This document shows positions 39,687 through 47,134 of a stretch of 64,000 nt of DNA, piece by piece (the first letter of the stretch is position 1; every line of letters starts with the position of its first letter). The translations under genes and the position numbers were made by a program. Source of the DNA: Bordetella petrii (GTDB taxonomy: Bacteria > Pseudomonadota > Gammaproteobacteria > Burkholderiales > Burkholderiaceae_B). The DNA is taken from contig WMBV01000010.1 in NCBI GenBank assembly GCA_017745595.1, positions 1 through 64,000 of the forward strand. Reading direction: 5' to 3'. The notes beneath the pieces were generated by a model, which had not been told where the DNA came from, did not search any database, and saw only the letters and a program-made list of their open reading frames with translations.

Positions 39687-40079
39687 CTAGCGTGCTTGTT
39701 TCGAGCCGGGTACGACGATTTCGAACCAGAGGGTTTCGATCACTGGGCGATCCATTCGCGTGGGATTGGCCGTGTACCAGTTGTCCAGCCGCTCTCGCAC
39801 CGAATCCAGCGTTTGAGTTTGCAGCCCGGTGGCAAACTGCGGGATCAACGACTGAGTATTGCGAGGGTTCTGGCGCTGATTGTGCTGTTGGTAGGCGTGT
39901 TCTACCTGGAGCAGATTCGCTATACCCAGGAGATACGCTTTCTTCAGATTCGCATCGGACGCCGCCCATTGTGTGCCAGTAACGATGGGGGCTCCGTCGA
40001 CTGTGGCCGCGGGGCTGGGAGAGGCCGCCAGCAGCGAGAAGGAAAGAATGGCTGGGCCGAGCAGGTGTTTCACTTTCAT
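39687..40079 (-). CDS. Uncharacterised exported protein
   Basis: A 130-residue secreted protein. The start at 40079 (MKVKHLLGPAILSFSLLAASPSPAAT) gives a typical signal peptide, with GAGCGACTC upstream; an earlier ATG at 40232 does not. The mature part has no motif I recognise: it is helical, Gln/Asn-rich in the middle (YQQHNQRQNPRNTQSL) and contains WYTANPTRMDRPVIETLWFEIV. It is co-transcribed with the glycine-zipper lipoprotein. It may be a periplasmic partner of it. Confidence 0.8.
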   Translation of the reverse strand: MKVKHLLGPAILSFSLLAASPSPAATVDGAPIVTGTQWAASDANLKKAYLLGIANLLQVEHAYQQHNQRQNPRNTQSLIPQFATGLQTQTLDSVRERLDNWYTANPTRMDRPVIETLWFEIVVPGSKQAR

Positions 40080-40262
40080 TGAGTCGCTCCTCAGGGGAAC
40101 AAAAAATGGAAAATGACCTTCTGACGTCCTGCATGCCGGCCGTTCTCGGGGCAAGCGATGAGCCGGTAGCACCCAATAGAATGTAGGCCTGAAACCGGGC
40201 TTGCGCAAGAGTTGCTGCGCGGGGTTTTTCATGGACGGTCGGTGCGCCCGCCCACCGCCCCG

Positions 40263-41186
40263 CTATTTCTCGTTGATGATTTCGCCGCTTACCTGCTGCA
40301 GCGCCGCCATGAAGCGCAACACGGCGGCCGAGGGCGAGCGCCGCTTTTTGACCAGAATACCGATTTCGCGCGTGGCCGCCGGCGAATGCAGGGCGACGCT
40401 GCGCAGGCGCGTGGTGTCCATCAGCCGCAAGGCCAGCTGCGGCACCGCCGCCACGCCCACGCCTGCGGCAACCATGGCGCCCACGACCGAAATATTGTCC
40501 GCCACATAATTCGCGTCGGGCACGCGCCCCGATGCCGCCAGTATGCGGTCGGTCACCAGCCGGATGCTGCTGGCTGGCCCGCTGGCCACGAATGGCCGGT
40601 CCGCGAATACGCTCCAGTCCACCCGCTTGCGGCGCGCCAGGGGGTCGCCGGCCGGGCAGATCAGCACGAAGTTTTCTTTCAGCAGCGGGGTGAATGCCAC
40701 ATCGGCCGGCTGTCCGGCTATCTCGATCGAGATGCCCAGGTCCGCCTTGCCGTCGGCCACCGCCTGGGTCACCTGGCGCGCCGAGGCCGCCTGGATTACC
40801 AGCCGGACTTGCGGATGCGATTGCTGCAGGGCCTGGGCCGCCGAGGGCAAAAGCGCGGCCGCCACCGAGGGCAGGGCCCAGATGTTGACGCTGCCACGCC
40901 GGCCGGCGATGAATTCGGACAGGTCGCTTAGCGAATCGCGGAATTCGGACAACATGCGCTGGGCAATGGGCACCAGTTCGGCGCCGGCGTCGGTCAGCGC
41001 CACGCCATGCTTGTCGCGGTCGAACAGCTTGGCATTGAGCTTTTGCTCGGCCGCCTGCACCCGCCGGCTAAGGGCGGGCTGCGACACATGGGCCTGCTCG
41101 GCCGCCATGCGGAAGTTGCGCGTTTCCGCCACCCGCAGCACGGCTTCCAGTTCGGGTATGGTCAGGGTCAGGCGAGGGCTCGGCAT
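40263..41186 (-). CDS. LysR-type transcriptional regulator
   Basis: A 307-residue LTTR with the N-terminal winged helix-turn-helix (about 7-66: LEAVLRVAETRNFRMAAEQAHVSQPALSRRVQAAEQKLNAKLFDR) and two-lobe effector domain. It is divergent from the AtuA-like gene with 165 bases between starts, the classic arrangement for a local activator of a catabolic operon. The inducer is unknown; by context it is an intermediate of the pathway encoded at 41.3-46.1 kb. Confidence 0.94.
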   Translation of the reverse strand: MPSPRLTLTIPELEAVLRVAETRNFRMAAEQAHVSQPALSRRVQAAEQKLNAKLFDRDKHGVALTDAGAELVPIAQRMLSEFRDSLSDLSEFIAGRRGSVNIWALPSVAAALLPSAAQALQQSHPQVRLVIQAASARQVTQAVADGKADLGISIEIAGQPADVAFTPLLKENFVLICPAGDPLARRKRVDWSVFADRPFVASGPASSIRLVTDRILAASGRVPDANYVADNISVVGAMVAAGVGVAAVPQLALRLMDTTRLRSVALHSPAATREIGILVKKRRSPSAAVLRFMAALQQVSGEIINEK

Positions 41187-41351
41187 GGTAATGCGTTTAG
41201 GTTATCACCGAGATATGAATATAGCATTTCACGCATTAAAGAATTCTGCGCATACTGCAGGCATCAGTGTCGCCGTCCGCCGTTTGCCGGCGGCCGGCAC
41301 GCGGGCCGCCAGCCCCCCCAGCGGGGCAGGCGCATAGAGATGGAGGCAGGA
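41187..41351. promoter_or_regulatory. Divergent LysR/AtuA control region
   Basis: AT-rich from 41189 to 41245 against a GC-rich background. A long-range inverted repeat TAATGCG (41189-41195) / CGCATTA (41232-41238) brackets a TATGAATATAG stretch. LTTRs typically bind such sites in a divergent spacer. Promoters are not clear. Confidence 0.45.
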
Positions 41352-42710
41352 ATGAACAAGCCGCGCACGCGATTGCGCATCGGGGTAGGTGCCGGCATGG
41401 CCGACGATCGCATCGGCCCGGCGCTGCAGTTGCTGGAGCAATGCGATCCGGACTACCTGGTGTGCGAGTGCCTGGCCGAACGCACCATCGCGCGGGAAAC
41501 GCTGTCGCGCAAGCACGATGGCGCGCGGGGCTACAACCCGATGCTGGAAGAGCGCATGCGCGCCTTCCTGCCCCTGTGCCGGCAGAAAGGGGTGCGCCTG
41601 GTCTCGAACATGGGGGCGGCGAATCCGGTGGGCGCGGCCCGGGCCGCCCTGGAGATCGGCCGGGAACTGGGGTGGCGCGACCTGCAATGCGCGGCGGTGG
41701 TGGGCGACGACGTGATCGACCGGGTGCGGGCGCACCCCGAACTGCCGCTGCTGGACCGCAATCTGCCGCTGGAAGACATCTTGCCGCGGCTGGCGTCGGC
41801 CAATGCCTACCTGGGCGCCGACGTGGTGCGCGACGCGCTGGCCACCGGCGCCCAGGTGGTGATGACGGGCCGGGTGGCCGATCCGTCGCTGTTCCTGGGC
41901 GTGGCCCTGCACCACCATCAGTGGGCCAGCGACGACTTGCCGCGCCTGGCCGCCGGCACGATCATGGGGCACTTGCTGGAATGTTCGGCGCAAGTCACCG
42001 GCGGCTATTTTGCCGACCCGGGCAAGAAAGACGTACCCCGGCTGGCCGAACTGCCTTATCCCTACGCCGATCTCTACAGCGACGGCGAGTTGTTCATCGG
42101 CAAGCCGGACGGCTCCGGCGGCCGGCTGGACCGCATGACCTGCACCGAGCAGGCCCTGTACGAAATCCATGATCCCGCCGCCTACGTCACGCCCGATTGC
42201 GTGCTCAACCTGGATGGCCTGCACTTCGAGGAACTGACGCCGGACCGCGTGGCGGTGCGGGGCATCAGCGCGCGCGGGCGCACGGACAGCTACAAGGTCG
42301 TGGTCGGTTATTTCGACGGCTGGATCGGCACGGGCGAAGTCGCCTACGCCGGCGTCAACGCCATCGCGCGCGCGCGGCTGGCCGCCCAGACCGTGCAAGA
42401 ACGCTTCCGGCTGGATGGCGGCGAGGCCAGCGAAATCCAGGTAGACCTGATCGGCATCAGCAGCCTGCATGGCAACTATCCGGCGTCGATGGCCAGCGAT
42501 CCGTACGAGGTGCGCCTGCGCGTGTCGGCGCGCTGCCCCGACAAGAAAAGCGCCCACCTGCTGGGCGACCACGTGCGGCAGTTGAACATGCAGGGTCCGT
42601 ATGGCGCGGGCGGCCCGGTCAATCTGGGCGCCAAGGAAATCATCGCGGTCGATGCCGTGCTGATCCCGCGCGACTGGGTCAACCCGCAAGTGGTCACGAC
42701 AGGAGCATAG
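41352..42710 (+). CDS. AtuA-like (DUF1446) protein
   Basis: A 452-residue protein similar to AtuA of the acyclic terpene utilisation cluster of Pseudomonas. Characteristic blocks: RIGVGAGMADDRIGPALQLLEQCDPDYLVCECLAERTIA, RLVSNMGAANPVGAARAALEIG, VVMTGRVADPSLFLG, MGHLLECSAQVTGGYFADPG. Its enzymatic role is not established. The start at 41352 has a GGAGG box. It is the first gene of a five-gene operon; the small AtuA C-terminal-like gene follows two bases later. Confidence 0.88.
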   Translation: MNKPRTRLRIGVGAGMADDRIGPALQLLEQCDPDYLVCECLAERTIARETLSRKHDGARGYNPMLEERMRAFLPLCRQKGVRLVSNMGAANPVGAARAALEIGRELGWRDLQCAAVVGDDVIDRVRAHPELPLLDRNLPLEDILPRLASANAYLGADVVRDALATGAQVVMTGRVADPSLFLGVALHHHQWASDDLPRLAAGTIMGHLLECSAQVTGGYFADPGKKDVPRLAELPYPYADLYSDGELFIGKPDGSGGRLDRMTCTEQALYEIHDPAAYVTPDCVLNLDGLHFEELTPDRVAVRGISARGRTDSYKVVVGYFDGWIGTGEVAYAGVNAIARARLAAQTVQERFRLDGGEASEIQVDLIGISSLHGNYPASMASDPYEVRLRVSARCPDKKSAHLLGDHVRQLNMQGPYGAGGPVNLGAKEIIAVDAVLIPRDWVNPQVVTTGA

Positions 42711-42712
42711 CA

Positions 42713-43039
42713 ATGGGTATCCTGGTCTACGACTTGGCGCACGCGCGCGCCGGCGACAAGGGCAATACGTCCAGCATTGCCGTCATCGCCTACGACGAGG
42801 CCGGCTGGCAGGTGCTGCGCCGGGCGCTGACCGCCGAGCGCGTGGCGCGGGCCTTCGCGCACCTGGGCGCGGGGCCGGTCAGGCGCTACGAGGTCGCCAG
42901 CCTGAAAGCCCTGAACTTCGTCATTCCCAATGTGCTGGGTGGCGGCGTGACGCGCTCGCTGCGTCTGGACCCGCACGGCAAGTCGCTCAGCGCCCTGATG
43001 CTGGGCATCGAATTGCCCGGCAGCCCCGAGCAACCCTGA
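42713..43039 (+). CDS. Small AtuA C-terminal-domain-like protein
   Basis: A 108-residue protein: YDLAHARAGDKGNTSSIAVIAYDEAGW, then AFAHLGAGPVRRYEV and LNFVIPNVLGGGVTRSLRLDPHGKSLSALML. This matches the ferredoxin-like C-terminal domain that many longer AtuA-type proteins carry in the same chain. Here it is a separate gene two bases downstream of the DUF1446 gene, with AGGAG upstream. The two products very probably form one complex. Its reaction is unknown. Confidence 0.8.
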   Translation: MGILVYDLAHARAGDKGNTSSIAVIAYDEAGWQVLRRALTAERVARAFAHLGAGPVRRYEVASLKALNFVIPNVLGGGVTRSLRLDPHGKSLSALMLGIELPGSPEQP

Positions 43040-43048
43040 GAGGCCGAC

Positions 43049-43990
43049 ATGTACCCGCCCGCAGAACCCATGCAAACCGAAGTTTTTGCCCGCCTGCCCG
43101 AATCGCTGCACCTGACCGGCAAGCCATCGACGTGGCTGGCCGCACGGCACGCGCAGATGCACTCATTCCTGGAAGGGCCCGCCTTCGACCGCGCCGGCAA
43201 CCTGTGGTGCGTGGACCTGGCCCATGGGCGAATCCTGCGGGTGGATCCGGCCGGCAACTTCGATGTGGTGGTCAGTTACGAAGGCGAGCCCAATGGCCTG
43301 AAGATCCACCAGGACGGGCGCATTTTCGTGGCCGACCATCTGCACGGCCTGATGCTGGTGGACCCGCGGGCCGGCACCATCCGGCCCTATCTGCAGCATG
43401 TGCAGCGCGAAGCGCTGCGCGGCCTGAACGACCTGTTCTTCGCGTCCAACGGCGACCTGTACTTCACCGACCAGGGCGAAAGCGCCCTGGAAAACCCCAC
43501 CGGCCGCGTGTTCCGCCTGCGGGCCGACGGCAAGACGGTGGACCTGCTGATGGACGGGCTGGCCGGGCCCAACGGGCTGGTGTTGAACAAGGCCGAAAAC
43601 GTGCTGTACGTCGCCATTACCCACGACAACGCCATTTATGCCCTGCGGCTGGAGCCCGGCGGCGCAATGAAGAAAGCCAGCCGCTTTATCCAGCTGTCGG
43701 GCAGCACCGCCGGCCCCGATGGCCTGGCGCTGGACGAGGCCGGCAACCTGGCCGTGGTGCATGCCCAGGCCGGCACCGTCTGGCTGTTCAGCCCGCTGGG
43801 CGAGCCGCTGTATCGCATCCGTTCGTGCGCGGGCCTGCGCACCACCAACGTCGCGTTCGGCGGAGACGACCGCCGCAGCCTGTACATCACCGAGGCGGAG
43901 CAGGGCGTCATCTTGCGCGCCCGCCTGCCGCACCCGGGCAAGCCGATGTATTCCCATATGAATCAAACGCACGAGGAGACAACGTCATGA
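43049..43990 (+). CDS. SMP-30/gluconolactonase-family hydrolase
   Basis: A 313-residue six-bladed beta-propeller of the SMP-30/LRE family. Typical metal-site blocks: FLEGPAFDRAGNLWCVDLAHGRILRVD, GEPNGLKIHQDGRIFVAD, GLNDLFFASNGDLYFTDQG, LAGPNGLVLNKAENVLYVA, GPDGLALDEAGNLAV. These enzymes hydrolyse lactones or related esters with a divalent metal. In this operon it may open a lactone intermediate. It overlaps the TTT receptor start (ATGA). No signal peptide. Confidence 0.92.
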   Translation: MYPPAEPMQTEVFARLPESLHLTGKPSTWLAARHAQMHSFLEGPAFDRAGNLWCVDLAHGRILRVDPAGNFDVVVSYEGEPNGLKIHQDGRIFVADHLHGLMLVDPRAGTIRPYLQHVQREALRGLNDLFFASNGDLYFTDQGESALENPTGRVFRLRADGKTVDLLMDGLAGPNGLVLNKAENVLYVAITHDNAIYALRLEPGGAMKKASRFIQLSGSTAGPDGLALDEAGNLAVVHAQAGTVWLFSPLGEPLYRIRSCAGLRTTNVAFGGDDRRSLYITEAEQGVILRARLPHPGKPMYSHMNQTHEETTS

Positions 43991-44967
43991 ACCTGCATCG
44001 ATTGATTGCCGGGGTGGTCCTGGGCGTGGCCGCCGCCACCACCGCCACCGCCGCGCAGGCGGCCGCCGATTGGCCGGCCCGCCCCATCCGCCTGATTGCC
44101 ACGTATGGCCCGGGCAGCTCTATCGACATCATTGCGCGCCTGGTGGCCAAGCCCCTGTCCGAGCAACTGGGCCAGCCCGTGATCGTCGAGAACAAGCCCG
44201 GCGCCGGCGGCGACCTGGGCACCGACATCATCGCCAAGGCCGACAAAGACGGCTACACCATCGGCTTCGCGTCCGCCGGGCCGATTACAGTGAATCCGAA
44301 TGCCCGCGCCAAGATGCCCTACGATTCGATGAAAGACCTGGCGCCGGTGGCGCTGATCGCCACGGGGCCCAATGTCATACTGGTCAATCCGTCGCTGCCG
44401 GTGCAGAACCTGCAAGAGCTGATCGCCTATATCAAGGCCAATCCCGACAAGGTGAGCTTCGCGACGGCCGGCGTGGGCACCAGCGGCCACATCGCGGGCG
44501 AGCTGCTCCAGCACCTGTCGAAAACCAAGATCCTGCACGTGCCTTACAAAGGCAACAGCGAGGCCATTACCGATACGCTGGGGGGCCGCACCCAGATCGT
44601 CATCAGCGGCGTGCCGCCGATTCTGTCGTTCGTGAAATCGGGGCGGTTGCGGGCGATCGCGGTGGCCGATACCAAGCGTTCGCCGCTGCTGCCCGACGTG
44701 CCCACCGTGGGCGAGGCCGGCCTGCCCGGCGCCGAGAGCGTGGCCTGGTACGGCATTGTGGCGCCGGCCGGCACGCCCACCGAAATTCTGGATCGCCTGC
44801 ACGATGAAATCGCCAAGGCCGTGGCCAACCCCGATGTGCAGGAAAAGTTCGCCAGCCTGGGCATCGTGGCGGCCGCGGATACGCGCGCCGAATTCGGCAA
44901 GCGCATGACCGACGAGTTCGCCCGCTTCAAAGCGCTGTTCAAGCAGATCAACCTAGTCATGGATTGA
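43987..44967 (+). CDS. TTT substrate-binding protein, Bug family
   Basis: A 326-residue periplasmic receptor with signal peptide (LIAGVVLGVAAATTATAAQA). Family blocks: WPARPIRLIATYGPGSSIDIIARL, VIVENKPGAGGDLGTDIIAKADKDGYT, ILHVPYKGNSEAITDTLGG, VAWYGIVAPAGTPTEILDRL. The start overlaps the SMP-30 stop by four bases. It probably captures the substrate degraded by this operon. Confidence 0.95.
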   Translation: MNLHRLIAGVVLGVAAATTATAAQAAADWPARPIRLIATYGPGSSIDIIARLVAKPLSEQLGQPVIVENKPGAGGDLGTDIIAKADKDGYTIGFASAGPITVNPNARAKMPYDSMKDLAPVALIATGPNVILVNPSLPVQNLQELIAYIKANPDKVSFATAGVGTSGHIAGELLQHLSKTKILHVPYKGNSEAITDTLGGRTQIVISGVPPILSFVKSGRLRAIAVADTKRSPLLPDVPTVGEAGLPGAESVAWYGIVAPAGTPTEILDRLHDEIAKAVANPDVQEKFASLGIVAAADTRAEFGKRMTDEFARFKALFKQINLVMD

Positions 44968-44974
44968 TGGGGCC

Positions 44975-46069
44975 ATGCCACGCACCGTATTGATCACAGG
45001 GGCCAGCGGACTGGTGGGCACCGCGGCCGTCGATTCTTTCCTGGCCGCGGGCTGGGACGTCATCGCCGTGTCGCGGCGGCGTCCCGAGGTCTTCAGCGAC
45101 CGGCCGTTCACGCACCTGCCGGTGGACCTGCAGGATGCCGCGGCCTGCCAGGCGGCTTTCGGTGGCCTGTCGCGCGTCAGCCACGTGGTCTATGCCGCGG
45201 TCTACGAGAAACCGACGCTGATCTCGGGCTGGCGCGACCCCGAGCAGATGTCCACCAACCTGGCCATGATCAAGAACGCCATCGAGCCGCTGGCGAAGGC
45301 GGCGCGCCTGGAACACGTGACCCTGCTGCAAGGCACCAAGGCGTACGGCGTCCATCTGCATCCTATCCGCATTCCCGCGCGCGAGCGCGAGCCGCGCGAC
45401 GATCACCCCAACTCGTACTGGTTCCAGGAAGACTACATTCGCGAAAAAGCCGTGCAATGCGGCTTCGGCTGGACGATATTCCGCCCCGCCATCGTGCTGG
45501 GGCCCAACGTGGGTGTGGCCATGAACACCATCCCGGTCATCGGCGTTTATGCCACGCTGTGCCGGGAAGAAGGCAGGCCGTTCTGCTACCCCGGCCATAT
45601 TGCGTACCCGCGCGAGGCGGTGGATGCCCGGCTGATCGGCGACGCGGCGGTGTGGGCGGCCGGCAATCCGCACGCCTGGGGCGAACACTACAACCTGACC
45701 AATGGCGAAGTCTTCAGCTGGCGCGATCTGTGGCCGGGGCTGGCCGCGTTCCTGCATGTGCGGCCGGGCCCGGACCAGCCTTTATGCCTGGCCGAGTACC
45801 TGCCCAGCCGCGCGGACCGGTGGGCGGATATCGTGAAGCAGCATGGGTTGCGGCCGATGAGCATGGCCCAGCTGCTGGGGCAGTCGCATTATTCGGCCGA
45901 TGCGCGTTTCGGCTATGGTCTGCGCCAGCCGCCCGCGCCCGCGTTCGTCAGCACCGTGAAGATCAAGCAGGCGGGGTTCACTCAGGTGTACGACACCGAA
46001 GCGTGCGTGCGGCATTGGCTGCGGGTGCTGGCCGACAGGAAGTTCATACCGGATTTCGCCGCGGCCTAA
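44975..46069 (+). CDS. PRISE-like NAD(P)-dependent SDR (progesterone 5-beta-reductase/iridoid synthase type)
   Basis: A 364-residue extended short-chain dehydrogenase. The Rossmann glycine motif is ITGASGLVGTAAVDSF (about 7-22). Instead of the normal YxxxK it has the PRISE arrangement: Lys in LLQGTKAYGVHLHP (about 119-132) and Tyr in the NSYWFQEDYI block, which in plant and bacterial PRISE enzymes reduce the C=C of enones. It starts eight bases after the TTT receptor and closes the operon. A paralogue begins at 63383. The substrate is unknown. Confidence 0.87.
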   Translation: MPRTVLITGASGLVGTAAVDSFLAAGWDVIAVSRRRPEVFSDRPFTHLPVDLQDAAACQAAFGGLSRVSHVVYAAVYEKPTLISGWRDPEQMSTNLAMIKNAIEPLAKAARLEHVTLLQGTKAYGVHLHPIRIPAREREPRDDHPNSYWFQEDYIREKAVQCGFGWTIFRPAIVLGPNVGVAMNTIPVIGVYATLCREEGRPFCYPGHIAYPREAVDARLIGDAAVWAAGNPHAWGEHYNLTNGEVFSWRDLWPGLAAFLHVRPGPDQPLCLAEYLPSRADRWADIVKQHGLRPMSMAQLLGQSHYSADARFGYGLRQPPAPAFVSTVKIKQAGFTQVYDTEACVRHWLRVLADRKFIPDFAAA

Positions 46070-46192
46070 GCCGCATCGGAGAATGGTGGGATATGTAGAG
46101 GCCAGGGCGCGCCCGCACGGTCCCAGGCACGATAATTGCAGCGTGTCCGGCTCCGGCCGCGGGTTCCGCCGGCCGCCAGCACAGGGGGCATC

Positions 46193-47134
46193 ATGGCGAC
46201 TAGGACAATCTGGAAGGGCGCGATCTCGTTCGGGCTGGTGCATATTCCGGTGGGGCTGCACACGGCCACTACCGATTCCGGCGTGGATTTCGACTGGCTC
46301 GACAAGCGCACCATGGACCCGGTGGGCTATAAGCGCATCAACAAGCGCACCGGCAAGGAAATCGACCGGGACAACATCGTCAAGGGCGTCGAATACCACG
46401 ATGGCGACTACGTCATCATTTCGCCCGAGGAAATCGCCGAGGCCTATCCCCGCACCACCCAGACCATCGAGATCCAGCGGTTCGTGCAGGCCGACGAGGT
46501 GCCGTTCGTATACCTCGAGCGCCCGTATTACATCGAACCCATCAACCGCGGCCACAAAGTGTATGCGCTGCTGCGCGACACGCTGGCCAAGACCGGCAAG
46601 ATCGGCATCGCCAAGGTGGTCATCCAGACCAAGCAGCACCTGGCCGCGCTCATTCCGTCGGGCGATGCGCTGGTGCTGAACCTGATGCGCTGGGGCGAAG
46701 AGGTCAAGTCCATGAAAGGCCTCGACCTGCCTTCGTCGAAGGCCAAGAACATGGCGCCCTCGGCCAGCGAGCTGAAAATGGCCAAGATGCTGGTGGAAGA
46801 CATGTCGGGCGCATGGGACCCCGCCGACTTCCAGGATGAGTTCCGGCAAACCATCATGGACCTGGTGGAAAAGAAGGCCCGCGCCGGCAAGATCGAGACG
46901 GTGATCGAGCCGCAGGAAGAAGCGCCCGCCTATGCCGATAATGTCATCGACCTGACCGAGTTGCTGCAGCGCAGCCTGAAGGGCGGCAAAAAGGGCGAGG
47001 CAAGCGCCCGTAAAACGGGCGCCAAGTCCGCCGCCAAGAAGGCGGCGCCCCGCAAGCGGCCCGCCAAGAAAACCGCCGGCAAGGCGGCAGGCAAGGCGGC
47101 CAGGTCGGGCGCCGGCGCGCGCAAGGCGGCATGA
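46193..47134 (+). CDS. ku: Non-homologous end joining protein Ku
   Basis: A 313-residue bacterial Ku, a homodimeric ring that binds DNA double-strand ends and recruits LigD. The core (MATRTIWKGAISFGLVHIPVGLHTA at the N-terminus, IPINRGHKVYALLRD-type blocks, QTKQHLAALIPSGDALVLNLMRW) is followed by a 45-residue Lys/Ala-rich tail (from KKGEASARKTGAKSAAKK), which in other Ku proteins binds DNA or helps threading. The start at 46193 is the family start. Its ATGA overlaps ligD by four bases. Confidence 0.96.
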   Translation: MATRTIWKGAISFGLVHIPVGLHTATTDSGVDFDWLDKRTMDPVGYKRINKRTGKEIDRDNIVKGVEYHDGDYVIISPEEIAEAYPRTTQTIEIQRFVQADEVPFVYLERPYYIEPINRGHKVYALLRDTLAKTGKIGIAKVVIQTKQHLAALIPSGDALVLNLMRWGEEVKSMKGLDLPSSKAKNMAPSASELKMAKMLVEDMSGAWDPADFQDEFRQTIMDLVEKKARAGKIETVIEPQEEAPAYADNVIDLTELLQRSLKGGKKGEASARKTGAKSAAKKAAPRKRPAKKTAGKAAGKAARSGAGARKAA

